DNA of 64,000 nt from Halorubrum rutilum (GTDB lineage Archaea; Halobacteriota; Halobacteria; Halobacteriales; Haloferacaceae), in contig NZ_JANHDN010000002.1 of NCBI RefSeq assembly GCF_024494565.1, forward strand, positions 372,001-436,000, given 5' to 3'. Of this stretch, positions 17,520 through 26,362 are shown piece by piece; position 1 is the stretch's first letter; each line of letters begins with the position of its first letter. The position numbers were made by a program, and so were the translations under genes. Below the pieces are notes generated by a model. The model was not told where the DNA came from. It saw only the letters and a list, made by a program, of their open reading frames with translations, and did no database searches.

Positions 17520-17654
17520 TCAGAGCACGAGTCCGATCGCCGAGACGACGAACCCGAGGGCGAAGACCGCGAGCAGCGCCATCGTGGCCACGACCACCGC
17601 GGGCGCGAGCACCTCCTCGTCCTCGTCCAGCGTCATCTGTTCGATGTTTCGCAT
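17520..17654 (-). CDS. Small single-helix membrane protein (44 aa)
   Basis: The ATG at 17654 starts a 44-residue protein, MRNIEQMTLDEDEEVLAP, followed by one hydrophobic helix (about residues 17-42) ending SAIGLVL. The acidic N-terminal half is of haloarchaeal style. It sits 70 bp upstream of the propeller gene on the same strand and could share its promoter. The longer frame extending to 18221 is antisense to the Lrp gene. Function unknown. Confidence 0.65.
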   Translation of the reverse strand: MRNIEQMTLDEDEEVLAPAVVVATMALLAVFALGFVVSAIGLVL

Positions 17655-17792
17655 GGGATCGGCGTCGGCGCGACGGGATTTGAACGCTTCGCTCGCGAGC
17701 GCGCCGGGAGAGGCGCCCGGACCTCCGATGACTCGCGGCGAACGCCCGAGAGACGTTAAAAAGTAAAGTGGCGGTGCCACGGATGGACCGAC

Positions 17793-18278
17793 ATGACCGA
17801 CGCCGAGATCGACGACGTCGACGAGGCGATCCTGTACGCGCTTCAGGAGGACGCCCGGAACGCGTCGTCCGGGGACATCGCGGAGCGGACCGGGACCTCG
17901 GACAGCACCGTCCGCAAACGCATCCGGCGACTCGAGTCCGACGGCGTGATCAAGGGGTACAGCGCCAGCGTCGATTACCAGCGCTCGGGGTACCCGCTCC
18001 GAATGCTGCTGTACTGTACCGCCTCGATCCCCGAGCGCGGGGACATCGTCGCCGACATCTTGGAGATAGACGGCGTCGTCTCGGTTCAGGAGCTGGTCAC
18101 CGGCGAGCAGAACCTGCTCGTGACCGCGGTCGGGAAGACGGACGGCGACATCACCCCGGTCGCGCAGGCCCTCCTCGACATGGGGCTCACCGTCGCCGAC
18201 GAGGTGCTCGTGCGGACCCACGAGACGACGCCGTTCGGCAAGTTCGACTCGGGGACCCGCGCGCCGGACGACTCCTGA
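17793..18278 (+). CDS. Lrp/AsnC-family transcriptional regulator
   Basis: 161 residues. The N-terminal winged HTH (LYALQEDARNASSGDIAERT, then DSTVRKRIRRLESDGVIKGY, residues about 14-55) is followed by the RAM ligand-binding domain (residues about 65-145, with VQELVTGEQNLLVTAVG). Proteins of this family sense amino acids or other small molecules and bind DNA as dimers. The TGA lies inside the first unit of a 19-bp tandem repeat shared with the end of the convergent amidohydrolase gene. Confidence 0.93.
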   Translation: MTDAEIDDVDEAILYALQEDARNASSGDIAERTGTSDSTVRKRIRRLESDGVIKGYSASVDYQRSGYPLRMLLYCTASIPERGDIVADILEIDGVVSVQELVTGEQNLLVTAVGKTDGDITPVAQALLDMGLTVADEVLVRTHETTPFGKFDSGTRAPDDS

Positions 18279-18368
18279 GCGAGGACTCGCTTCCTGAGCG
18301 AAGACTCGTTTCCCGAGCGATGACTCGCCTCCTGAGCGAAGACTCGTTTCCTAAGCGATGACTCGTTT
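18274..18368. repeat. Five tandem 19-bp units between convergent genes
   Basis: Units start at 18274, 18293, 18312, 18331 and 18350. The consensus is CCTGAGCGAAGACTCGTTT, with 0-4 differences per unit. The first unit contains the stop of the Lrp gene. The last contains the stop and final codons (KRVIA) of the amidohydrolase on the other strand. The array fills the whole space between the two genes. Confidence 0.9.
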
Positions 18369-19367
18369 GACGTCCAGCGCGGTCGCGCGTCGAACCACCG
18401 CGCGCACCGGGTCGGCCGTCCCCGTCAGATTGTCCGAGTCCCCGTCGAGCACGAGCAGCGCGGCCGGCCGACCGGGGGCGATGACGCCGCGGTCGAGCCC
18501 GACGGCCTCGGCGCCGGCCGCGGTCGCCATCCGCAACACCTCGCGCGCGGTCGCGTCGAACCGCTTCGCCGCGAACGACATCTCCCGGAACATCGACGGG
18601 GGGTTCAGCATCGCGTTGTCGGTCCCGAGCGCGACCGTCGTGTGATCGAGCAGTTCCCGTATCGGCGGGTCGCCGACGTCGAGGACGGCGTTCGCCCGCG
18701 GACAGACCGCGACCGGAACGGACCGCTCGGCGACCCGTTCGAGGTGGTCTCGCTCCGCGTGAACCATGTGTATCAGGAGGTCCGGGTCGAGGTCGAGCGC
18801 CGGGTGGATGTCGGTCGCGTCCGGTTCGCCGGCGTGGATGGCGAACGGGAGGCCGCGCTCCTCGCACGCGGCGCGCTGGTCGGTGAAGTCGCCGTCGTTC
18901 GCTCCGGAGGCGCCGTAGCCGTCGGCGACGTCGAGGACGGACCGGCCACCGCTGCCGAAGACGAACGCGTCCACGTCCACGGGCGCCGCCGCGTCGCGGA
19001 GCGCGCGCGCCCCGTCCACCCCGAACTCCCGAAAGTCCAGACACGAGAGCGTGCCGGTCCGCTCCATGAACCGCAGCGTGCGGCGCATCGCCGACACGAG
19101 GTCGGCCCGGTCCGCGGCCGCCAGCCGCCGGTGTTTCACGCTGTCCGGCGGGGCGACGGCGTCGTCGAGCGACAGCCCCACGGCCGCCTCCTTCGCCACG
19201 GAGTCGCCGATGTGCGTGTGGGCGTTGACGAACGCCGGCAGCACGATGTCCGTCGACGCCGTGTCCGCCTCCTCGACGGCCTCGATCCGACCGTCCGCGA
19301 CGACGACGCGGCCGCGGATCGGCTCGAACGACCGCCCCGCGAGAACGGTTCCGGAGAGTTCGTCCAT
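18351..19367 (-). CDS. Amidohydrolase-family deaminase-like enzyme
   Basis: 338 residues from the ATG at 19367. Metal ligands are visible as NAHTHIGDS (His 50, His 52), the His in FAIHAGEPDATD, a His in LIHMVHAE, and the Asp in ALGTDNAMLNPP. The overall pattern is that of the subgroup containing cytosine/chlorohydrolase/SAH-deaminase-like enzymes. An N-terminal small beta domain and a C-terminal APGRPAALLVLDG segment complete the fold. The substrate is unknown. The C-terminus falls in the 19-bp tandem array. Confidence 0.88.
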   Translation of the reverse strand: MDELSGTVLAGRSFEPIRGRVVVADGRIEAVEEADTASTDIVLPAFVNAHTHIGDSVAKEAAVGLSLDDAVAPPDSVKHRRLAAADRADLVSAMRRTLRFMERTGTLSCLDFREFGVDGARALRDAAAPVDVDAFVFGSGGRSVLDVADGYGASGANDGDFTDQRAACEERGLPFAIHAGEPDATDIHPALDLDPDLLIHMVHAERDHLERVAERSVPVAVCPRANAVLDVGDPPIRELLDHTTVALGTDNAMLNPPSMFREMSFAAKRFDATAREVLRMATAAGAEAVGLDRGVIAPGRPAALLVLDGDSDNLTGTADPVRAVVRRATALDVKRVIA

Positions 19368-19560
19368 ACCGGGACCGCGGGGCCGAGAACGATATGTTTT
19401 CCTACGGCCGGGCGTCGAGCGGTCCGGTCGTCCGGCTCCGTCCCGAGACGGAGCGACTCCCCTCCCGTCACCGATCGACGAGCGGCGCCGACCGCGTCGA
19501 CGGGCGCCGTCGACCGGCTCTCGGCCGATCCCGGCGGTCGAGCGTCCCGCCACCGGACGA

Positions 19561-19642
19561 AAATATAACGTTCTATCATGCATAATTTTCGAACGATTTG
19601 TGAAGTTAGATAGATTTAATAGACGTTCTGTTCTCAATACGG
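19561..19642 (+). promoter_or_regulatory. AT-rich promoter region of the dabB-dabA operon
   Basis: This is a sharply AT-rich stretch in GC-rich surroundings. A TATA-like TTTAATA (19615-19621) is centred 25 bp before a GTG at 19643 and 94 bp before the preferred ATG at 19712. The heptamer ACGTTCT occurs twice (about 19568 and 19622), a possible regulator-binding repeat. Confidence 0.45.
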
Positions 19643-19711
19643 GTGAAGAACGACCAGAAACGGACCCGAGCGCGCCTCGGTCACCGAGACGGGTCGTCGG
19701 ACGACTCAACG

Positions 19712-21199
19712 ATGTCAGGACGCACCCAGAAGCCGACGGTCGGACCGCTTCCGGAGGCGACGACCGCCTCTTCGCCCGTACCCGCCGCGCTGACGCGGCT
19801 CGCGTGGTCGCTGTTCGCCGCGAGCGTCGTCGCCCTCGTCGCCCGCCTCCGACTCGACGGGGCGTGGGAGGTCCCCGGTCTGGTCGCCGTGGACGGCCTG
19901 ACCGTCCTGCTGTGGGTGGTGGTGACGTTTTTCAGCGGCGTCGTTCACAGCTACTCGCGCCGCTACATGGCGGGGAACGCCCGCGAGACGCGCTTCTTCG
20001 TCGGGGTGTTCGGCTTCACCGTCGTCGTGATGGGGCTCGTGGCCGCCGATCACCTCGCTCTGTTCACCGCCCTGTGGCTGGCGATGGGGCTCGCGATGGC
20101 CGAGCTGATCGGTCTCGACGACGGGTGGCGGCAGGCGCGTGCGGCCGCGACGGTCGCCCGCAGACACTTCCTCGCGAGCGGCGCGCTCCTCGCCGTCGCG
20201 GCGACGACCCTGTGGCGGACGACGGGGGCGACGACGGTGTCGGGCGTCGCCGCGACCGCGGACGGCGTCGGCGGCGTCGCGTGGCTCGTCGCCGCGGCCG
20301 CGCTCGTGCTCGCGGCGATGATCCAGTCCGCGCTCGTCCCGTTCCACGGCTGGCTGCTCTCGTCGATGACCGCCCCGACGCCGGCGTCGGCGCTGATGCA
20401 CGCCGGGTTCGTCAACGCCGGCGGCGTCCTCCTGATCCGCTTCGCTCCCGTCGTGACCGCCGACGCCGCGCTCATGCTCGGCGTCGTGGTCGTCGGCGCG
20501 ACGAGCGCCCTGTTCGGGAAGCTCCTCAAGACGGTCCAGTCGGACGTCAAGGGCGAACTGGGCTGCTCAACGGTCGGACAGATGGGGTTCATGATCATGC
20601 AGGCCGGTCTCGGCTTCTTCGGCGCCGCGATCGCGCACCTGATCCTCCACGGCTTCTACAAGGCGTACCACTTCCTCAGCGCGGGCGAGGAGGTCGAGCA
20701 CACCGTTCCGACGGAGGCGGACCGCACGCCCGGGACGAGCGCCGCGGGAGCGGTCGTCGTGCTGGCGACCGGCCTCGCCGGCGGCGCGCTGTTCGCGGTC
20801 CTCACCGGGAAGGGGACCGCCCTCGACAGCGGGCTCCTCCTCGCCGCCGTCGTCACGCTCACCACGCTGCACGGGGCCCGGAGCGCAGCCCGGCAGACCG
20901 GGCTGTCGGCCGCGGCCCGGTACGCCGCGGTCCCGCTGTTGTTCTTCCCCGCCATCGCCGGCTACGCGCTCGTCTACGAGGCCGTCTCCGTCGCGCTCGC
21001 CGGGCTCCCGGTGGTCTCCGCCGCGACCGAACTAAGCGCCCTCCACGCGCTGGTCGCCGTCGCGTTCCTCGCCGCGTACGTCGCGATCGAGACCGGCGTC
21101 TACCGCCGGAGCGAGCGCCTCTACGTCGCGCTGTTGAACGCCGGACAGCCCGCGCCGAACACCGTGTTAACCGCCAGGGAGGAGTACGATGAGTACTGA
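19712..21199 (+). CDS. dabB: DabB-type proton-conducting membrane subunit
   Basis: 495 residues from the ATG at 19712. An in-frame GTG at 19643 would add 23 polar residues, and since a TATA box sits 25 bp before that GTG, the longer form is a real alternative. About a dozen hydrophobic helices are seen. The NuoL/MrpA signature is clear: FSGVVHSYSRRYM, LVPFHGWLLSSM (the conserved His-Gly-Trp) and LLKTVQSDVKGELGCSTVGQMG. It pairs with DabA, whose gene it overlaps by 11 bp. In bacterial DAB complexes the pair couples cation flow to vectorial CO2 hydration, concentrating bicarbonate in the cell. Confidence 0.9.
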   Translation: MSGRTQKPTVGPLPEATTASSPVPAALTRLAWSLFAASVVALVARLRLDGAWEVPGLVAVDGLTVLLWVVVTFFSGVVHSYSRRYMAGNARETRFFVGVFGFTVVVMGLVAADHLALFTALWLAMGLAMAELIGLDDGWRQARAAATVARRHFLASGALLAVAATTLWRTTGATTVSGVAATADGVGGVAWLVAAAALVLAAMIQSALVPFHGWLLSSMTAPTPASALMHAGFVNAGGVLLIRFAPVVTADAALMLGVVVVGATSALFGKLLKTVQSDVKGELGCSTVGQMGFMIMQAGLGFFGAAIAHLILHGFYKAYHFLSAGEEVEHTVPTEADRTPGTSAAGAVVVLATGLAGGALFAVLTGKGTALDSGLLLAAVVTLTTLHGARSAARQTGLSAAARYAAVPLLFFPAIAGYALVYEAVSVALAGLPVVSAATELSALHALVAVAFLAAYVAIETGVYRRSERLYVALLNAGQPAPNTVLTAREEYDEY

Positions 21200-23645
21200 A
21201 CGCGCCGTCCGCGATCGCGTCGACGACGCGGCGAGCACCGTCGGGTCGGTCTGGCCGATCCACTCGTTCGTGACCGCCAACCCGCTCTCCGGCTTCGAGG
21301 ACGTCCCGTTCGTCGAGGCCGTCTCCCGGGCGGCGGACCGCTTCGGCGGCCGCGGCTACCCGCGGGCGGAGACGTTCCGGGCGGCCGTCGCCGACGGGCG
21401 GATCGACCGGGAGTCGCTCGACGCGGAACTGGCGGCCCGGGGGCTCGACGGCGATCCGGAGGCCCTGCTGGACCGGTTGGAAGCGGCCGCCGACGCGGCG
21501 GAGCGCGGGAGCGCCGCCGACGCGGCGAGCAATCCCCGCGGCGTCGAACGCGTCGACCGGGTGCTGACGAAGTGGCTGTCCGCCTTCCTCGACGAGGGAC
21601 GGGCGGGGTGGTCGATGCCGAACCGCGAGGCGGGGTTCTACGACGCCTTCCGCTCGGTGGCGGCGCACGACGACCGGATCCCGGAGACGGGAGTCGTCGC
21701 CGACCTCCCGGCGTCGCCGGTGGAGGCCGTCGAGTCCGTGATGAGGCCGTACCCGGAGGAGCGGTGGCGGGCGATCTTCGAGCGGGAGTTCGCCGCCCTG
21801 CCCGGGTGGACCGGGCTGATCAAGCGCCGCGCCGCCGACGGGGACGCGTGGCAGTCCGCCTACCCGATCACCCTCGAAGGCTACCTCGCGGCCCGTCTCG
21901 CGCTGGCGGACGCCTTCGACGTCGACCTCTCGCCGCCCGCCGACGCGGACGGGTCGGAACCGGACGCGACCGACGAGATCGCCGACGCGTTCCTGAGCGC
22001 GTGGGAGGCGAGCTACCGCGCCGAACTCGTCGACCGAGTGGCCGCGGAGAGCGAGGCCGAGGCCCAGATTGACGGCGACGAGCCCGGGCGTCCGGACGCG
22101 CAGCTGGTGTTCTGTATCGACACGCGCTCCGAGGTCATACGCCGTCACGTCGAGGCCGCCGGGGCGTACGAGACCCACGGCTACGCCGGGTTCTTCGGCG
22201 TTCCGATGGAGTACCGGGGCTACGACAGCGAGGTGACGGTCGAAACCTGTCCCCCGATCGTCGAGGCGAAACACCGGATCTCCGAGGTCCCGACCGACGG
22301 CGAGACGCGGGCCGAACGCGACCGGCGGGCGGGCCTCCGCGAGGCGGCCGGCGAGGTCATCGAGGCGTTGAAATCGAACCCGGCCACCGCGTTCAGCTTC
22401 GTCGAGGGCGCCGGCGGCGGCTACGGGCTGGCGCTCGCGGCCCGCACGCTCGTTCCCGACCGGGTCGCCGACCTGCTCGACGCCGCCGACGACGCGGTGC
22501 CCGACGACCACGAGTTCTGCGCGCCGGGGATCCGCGGTCGGGACGCGTCCGCGGGCGAACTCCCGGCGGGGCTGACTCTTGAGGAGCGTGTCGAGTACGC
22601 CGCGACCGCCTTCGAGCTGATGGGGTGGGAGGAGTTCGCTCGCCTCGTCGTGTTTACCGGTCACGCCGCCGAAACGGCGAACAACCCGTACGACTCCAGC
22701 CTGGACTGCGGCGCCTGCGCCGGCAACCCCGGCGGCCCGAGCGCCCGCGTGCTCGCGGCTGTCTGCAACGACGACGAAGTCCGGGCGGGCCTGCGCGACC
22801 GCGGAATTGACGTGCCCGAAGACACCGTCTTCCTCGCCGCCGAGCACAACACGACGACCGACGAGATCGAGCTGTACGACGGCGGGGTGCCCGACTCGCA
22901 CGCGGACGACCTCGACCGGCTGCGCGCGGGCCTCGACACCGCCCGCGAGAACGCCGCCGCCGAGCGGATCGGGTCGACGAGCGGAGCGGGTTCGGCGGCC
23001 GCGGGCGGTTCCGCCGGCGCGCGCGAGGCGGAGCGCCGCGCGGGCGACTGGGCCGAGACGCGCCCCGAGTGGGGGTTGGCCGGCAACGCCGGGTTCGTCG
23101 TCGGCCCCCGGGACCTGACGAGCGATCTCGACCTCGACGGGCGCGCGTTCCTCCACTCGTACGACTGGTCGACCGACCCCGAGGGCGACGCGCTCGAAGC
23201 GATCCTCGCCGGACCGATGGTCGTCACGCAGTGGATCAACGCGCAGTACTACTTCTCGACGGTCGATAACGCCGTGTACGGCAGCGGGTCGAAGGTGACC
23301 CACAACCCGGTCGGAAACGTCGGCGTCTACCAGGGCAACGGCGGGGATCTGATGACGGGGCTCCCGCTCCAGTCGCTCGCGGCGGCCGACGGCGAACCGT
23401 ACCACCAGCCGCTCCGCCTCTCGACGGTCGTCCACGCCCCGGTCGACCGCGTCGCCGAGGTGCTGGCCGACCACGAGGAACTCGTCCGACTGCTCGACAA
23501 CGACTGGCTCTCGCTCACGGTCGTGGACCCCACGCGGGACCACCGCGCGTTCCGCTACGACGAGGGCCTCGAATGGACGCCGTCGTTCGACCGGGTCGGG
23601 GCTCGGGAGGCGACGCTGACCACGCCGGTGGCCGAGGACGACTGA
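21189..23645 (+). CDS. dabA: DabA inorganic-carbon transporter subunit (DUF2309)
   Basis: 818 residues overlapping dabB by 11 bp. The N-terminus WPIHSFVTANPLSGFED is diagnostic for DUF2309/DabA. A beta-carbonic-anhydrase-like zinc site can be read: FCIDTRSE (Cys 309, Asp 311), TGHAAETANNPYDSSLDCG (His 492, Cys 507). Later VVTQWINAQYYFSTVDN and GSKVTHNPVG are family blocks. DabA is the cytoplasmic catalytic partner of DabB, converting CO2 to bicarbonate. An Ala/Gly/Ser-rich insert lies at about residues 590-615. In a heterotrophic haloarchaeon it probably feeds anaplerotic carboxylation. Confidence 0.93.
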   Translation: MSTERAVRDRVDDAASTVGSVWPIHSFVTANPLSGFEDVPFVEAVSRAADRFGGRGYPRAETFRAAVADGRIDRESLDAELAARGLDGDPEALLDRLEAAADAAERGSAADAASNPRGVERVDRVLTKWLSAFLDEGRAGWSMPNREAGFYDAFRSVAAHDDRIPETGVVADLPASPVEAVESVMRPYPEERWRAIFEREFAALPGWTGLIKRRAADGDAWQSAYPITLEGYLAARLALADAFDVDLSPPADADGSEPDATDEIADAFLSAWEASYRAELVDRVAAESEAEAQIDGDEPGRPDAQLVFCIDTRSEVIRRHVEAAGAYETHGYAGFFGVPMEYRGYDSEVTVETCPPIVEAKHRISEVPTDGETRAERDRRAGLREAAGEVIEALKSNPATAFSFVEGAGGGYGLALAARTLVPDRVADLLDAADDAVPDDHEFCAPGIRGRDASAGELPAGLTLEERVEYAATAFELMGWEEFARLVVFTGHAAETANNPYDSSLDCGACAGNPGGPSARVLAAVCNDDEVRAGLRDRGIDVPEDTVFLAAEHNTTTDEIELYDGGVPDSHADDLDRLRAGLDTARENAAAERIGSTSGAGSAAAGGSAGAREAERRAGDWAETRPEWGLAGNAGFVVGPRDLTSDLDLDGRAFLHSYDWSTDPEGDALEAILAGPMVVTQWINAQYYFSTVDNAVYGSGSKVTHNPVGNVGVYQGNGGDLMTGLPLQSLAAADGEPYHQPLRLSTVVHAPVDRVAEVLADHEELVRLLDNDWLSLTVVDPTRDHRAFRYDEGLEWTPSFDRVGAREATLTTPVAEDD

Positions 23646-23700
23646 CTCGGACCCGCGGATGCGGAAGCTTCTTTTGGCTCACACCGGTGCGTAGCGACAG

Positions 23701-24378
23701 ATGAGCGACCGAGGCGGTCGAGCGCCGGACCGAGCCGAACCGTCGACCGGGAACCGCGAGGCGGCGGGCGGGGGCGAGCGGACGCCGTCGGCCGCGACCG
23801 CCGACGGCGACGCGTCGCGCGGCCGACTGGCGGTCGTCTGCGGGCTCCCCGGAGTCGGCAAGACGACGGTGGCCGAGCGCGTGGCCGCCCACCTCGACGC
23901 CGAGGTCCTCCGCACGGACGTGATCCGCAAGGAGCTGTTCGACGATCCGGCCTACACCGACGCCGAGACGGAGGCGGTGTACGCGGCGCTGATCGACCGG
24001 GCCCGCGAGCGCGTCGCCGACGGGGACGCCGTCGTCCTCGACGCCACCTTCGCCGACGCGGGCTTCCGCGCGGACGCCCGCGAGATGGGCGAGCGGGCGG
24101 CCGGCTCGTTCGACCTCGTGGCGGTCGAGTGCGACGAGTCGGTCGTCGAGCGCCGGATCGGGCGCCGCGACGGGATCAGCGACGCCGACTTCGAGGTCTA
24201 CCTCCACTTCAAGGACGCCTTCGACCGGATCGAGACCGAGCACGTGGTCGTCGACAACTCGGGCACCGAGGCGGCGACGTTCGCGCAGGTCGACGCCGCG
24301 TTCGGCCGTGGGGTCGACGGCGATAGCGATGGTGCCGACGGCGACGACGATGGAGTCGACATCGACGGCGACGCGTGA
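23701..24378 (+). CDS. P-loop kinase of the AAA_33 (zeta-like) type
   Basis: 225 residues. After about 40 disordered residues the Walker A motif is [15 protein letters not shown] (residues 46-60). [11 protein letters not shown] segment and [12 protein letters not shown] (Walker B-like) follow, as in gluconate-kinase or zeta-toxin-like small-molecule kinases. The C-terminal 30 residues are almost all Asp/Gly ([15 protein letters not shown]), an unstructured acidic tail. The substrate is unknown. It lies directly downstream of dabA (55-bp gap with its own TATA-like TTCTTTTGG), so co-transcription is uncertain. Confidence 0.8.
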   Translation: MSDRGGRAPDRAEPSTGNREAAGGGERTPSAATADGDASRGRLAVVCGLPGVGKTTVAERVAAHLDAEVLRTDVIRKELFDDPAYTDAETEAVYAALIDRARERVADGDAVVLDATFADAGFRADAREMGERAAGSFDLVAVECDESVVERRIGRRDGISDADFEVYLHFKDAFDRIETEHVVVDNSGTEAATFAQVDAAFGRGVDGDSDGADGDDDGVDIDGDA

Positions 24379-24446
24379 GCCGCGGTCGCCGGCTTCGGTG
24401 CGTGCCATCGATCCGCACGACAAACGCGCACACGTATCTCCTACCA

Positions 24447-24453
24447 CTTATAC
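24447..24453 (+). promoter_or_regulatory. TATA box of the eIF1A gene
   Basis: CTTATAC is centred 26 bp before the ATG at 24476, consistent with a leaderless transcript; the short surrounding sequence is otherwise GC-rich. Confidence 0.55.
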
Positions 24454-24475
24454 CGCCGAACGCACTACGGAGTGT

Positions 24476-24760
24476 ATGAGCGAAGAATCCGGGCGTCGGA
24501 ACCTCCGAATGCCCTCGGACGACGAAGTGTTCGCCGTGGTGACAGAGCACCTCGGCGGGAATCACGTCCGCCTGCGCTGCGTCGACGGCGAGACGCGACT
24601 GGGCCGGATCCCCGGCCGCATGAAGTACCGCACGTGGATCAGCGAGGGCGACGTCGTGCTCGCGGAGCCGTGGGACTGGCAGGACGAGAAGGCGAACGTC
24701 GAGTGGCGGTACGAGGACGACGAGGCCGACCAGCTGCGGCGCGAAGGCCACATTCAGTAG
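24476..24760 (+). CDS. eif1a: Translation initiation factor eIF1A
   Basis: 94 residues, the normal archaeal aIF1A length. The S1/OB-fold motifs are [39 protein letters not shown] and [16 protein letters not shown]. It binds the A site of the small subunit during start-codon selection. The ATG at 24476 is supported by a TATA box 26 bp upstream. Several in-frame starts further upstream lie inside the preceding gene and are not used. Confidence 0.96.
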   Translation: MSEESGRRNLRMPSDDEVFAVVTEHLGGNHVRLRCVDGETRLGRIPGRMKYRTWISEGDVVLAEPWDWQDEKANVEWRYEDDEADQLRREGHIQ

Positions 24761-24873
24761 TCGCGTTCGAGCGGTCACGACGCTTCTCACGGCCCTTCTG
24801 GACGTCTGCCGCGGGCGTGCCCACATCTCTCCCGATCGTCCTCGCCGCTCGCGGCCGCGACGCGGCCCGCGTC

Positions 24874-25485
24874 TCAGGCGAACAGCAGGATGATCACGGC
24901 CACGAACAGCAGCTCGCCGCCGACGAGCAGGACCGCGACCAGCCAGTAGCGGTAGGTCCAGAGCCACTCGGCGGTCCGGTTCCACCGCGCCGAGAGCCCT
25001 GCCCCCGCGGCGTCGTCCTCGTCTCCGTCGCCGCGTCCCCCGACGTACGCCTCGTCGAGCCGCCACCCCTCGTCGGGGTCGTACGTCGCGGGGACCCGCG
25101 TCCCGGCCAGCTCGTCGACGTCGAGCGGCGACACGCCCGCGGCGTCGAGGAACGCGAGGAACGCCTCGGACTCCGCGAGCGACCCGTCCCGCGGGGCCCG
25201 GAACCGCTCGACGTGGGTCGATCCCCCGTGCGGCGGCCGGAACTCCACGACGACGTGACGCTCCGTCGACCGCACGCCGGTCACGACGAGGACGCTCTCC
25301 TCGTCGTTGAGGTACGCCTCCCGGAGGCGACGCTGCACCTCGTCGTCGACGGCGCCCGTCTCGTCTGCGGTCCGGTCGATCGGATCCGTCCGCTCGCGCT
25401 CGTCGCCGAGCGACGCCGTCAGCTCGCCGTCGTCGTCCGGCGGCGGCTCGGTCTCGTGCCCGTCGTCGGAGGGGTCGTCGGGCAT
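24874..25485 (-). CDS. Tail-anchored-like conserved haloarchaeal protein
   Basis: 203 residues from the ATG at 25485. A very acidic N-terminal 45 residues precedes a mixed alpha/beta domain containing ESVLVVTGVRSTERHVVVEF and GWRLDEAYVGG. A single hydrophobic helix closes the protein (about residues 180-202, YWLVAVLLVGGELLFVAVII), so it resembles a C-tail-anchored protein facing the cytoplasm. I do not recognise the family. It is divergent from the regulator at 25617. Confidence 0.72.
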   Translation of the reverse strand: MPDDPSDDGHETEPPPDDDGELTASLGDERERTDPIDRTADETGAVDDEVQRRLREAYLNDEESVLVVTGVRSTERHVVVEFRPPHGGSTHVERFRAPRDGSLAESEAFLAFLDAAGVSPLDVDELAGTRVPATYDPDEGWRLDEAYVGGRGDGDEDDAAGAGLSARWNRTAEWLWTYRYWLVAVLLVGGELLFVAVIILLFA

Positions 25486-25616
25486 TCGATCGGCGATTGG
25501 CGGCGCGCGCTGATAAGCCCGTGGCAGCGTCGGGGCGGGCGCCGCGGCGCGCCTCGGAGTCGCTCGCCGGTCCGCGTCCCGGAAACCGTTTGAACCTCGA
25601 CGGTCACCTCTCCGGT

Positions 25617-26303
25617 ATGCGCGAAGTGACCCTTCGGATCCGCCACCGCGGCGGGCCGGAGTCGGAGGTGAGCGCCCGCCACCCGGAGGTGACCATGCGG
25701 TCCGTCTCGTCGATGACCGGTCGGGGGAGCGAGCGGAAGCGGATCGTGGAGCTCCGCGGCCCGACCGCGGAGATCGAGTCGTTCATCCGGGAGTTCCGCG
25801 CGGCCGACGACGTCGTCGAGGCGGAGCCGCTCTCGCCGGTCACCGGCAACCACGCGTACGTGGCGGTGGTCGTCGACACCGAGGGGTGGGAGGGGATCCG
25901 CGAGCGGCTCGCCGAGATGGGGATCCACTACCGGACCGGGACGACCATCGTCGGCGGGATCGAGCGCTGGACGGTGTACATCGAGGCCGACGACGACCTC
26001 TCCGCGGTGATCCGCGAGCTGGAGCGCGGCGGCAACGACGTCGAGCTCGCGCGCAACGTCGAGCTGGCGTCGATCGAGCGGCCCCCCGGACTCCCCGCGT
26101 CGGGCATCCTCGACGGGCTCACGCCGAGGCAGCGGGAGGTCCTCGCGACGGCGATCGCGGTCGGCTACTACGACCACGAGGGCGGCGTGGGCGTCGAGGA
26201 CGTCGCCGACGAGCTCGGCCTCGGGTCGACGACGGTGTGGGAGCACCTCTCGCGGGCGGAGTCGACGGTGATGAACGCCCTCTTCGACCGGTTCGAGCGG
26301 TAG
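25617..26303 (+). CDS. Bat-type HTH-10 transcriptional regulator
   Basis: 228 residues from the ATG at 25617. The N-terminal two-thirds is a regulatory domain with ACT-like strands (LRIRHRGG, AYVAVVVDTEGWEGIRERL). The C-terminus is the HTH_10 domain: LTPRQREVLATAIAVGYYD, then VEDVADELGLGSTTVWEHLS (residues about 172-222). Members of this large haloarchaeal family (relatives of Bat, the bacterio-opsin activator) control gas-vesicle, opsin and metabolic genes. The target is not evident. Confidence 0.9.
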   Translation: MREVTLRIRHRGGPESEVSARHPEVTMRSVSSMTGRGSERKRIVELRGPTAEIESFIREFRAADDVVEAEPLSPVTGNHAYVAVVVDTEGWEGIRERLAEMGIHYRTGTTIVGGIERWTVYIEADDDLSAVIRELERGGNDVELARNVELASIERPPGLPASGILDGLTPRQREVLATAIAVGYYDHEGGVGVEDVADELGLGSTTVWEHLSRAESTVMNALFDRFER

Positions 26304-26362
26304 GTAGCGCGTCCGTCGAGCGGGAGCGCAAGCGCCAACTCCCCGCCCGACGAAGGGGGGCC

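Noticed and set aside
18274..18368. Possible CRISPR or operator cluster
   Set aside because: The 19-bp units have no spacers, and they include the ends of two coding sequences, so a minisatellite is the simpler reading.
20859..23543. 894-codon open frame on the minus strand opposite dabA
   Set aside because: It is a mirror frame created by high GC and lacks recognisable motifs; the plus-strand DabA has complete family motifs over the same interval.
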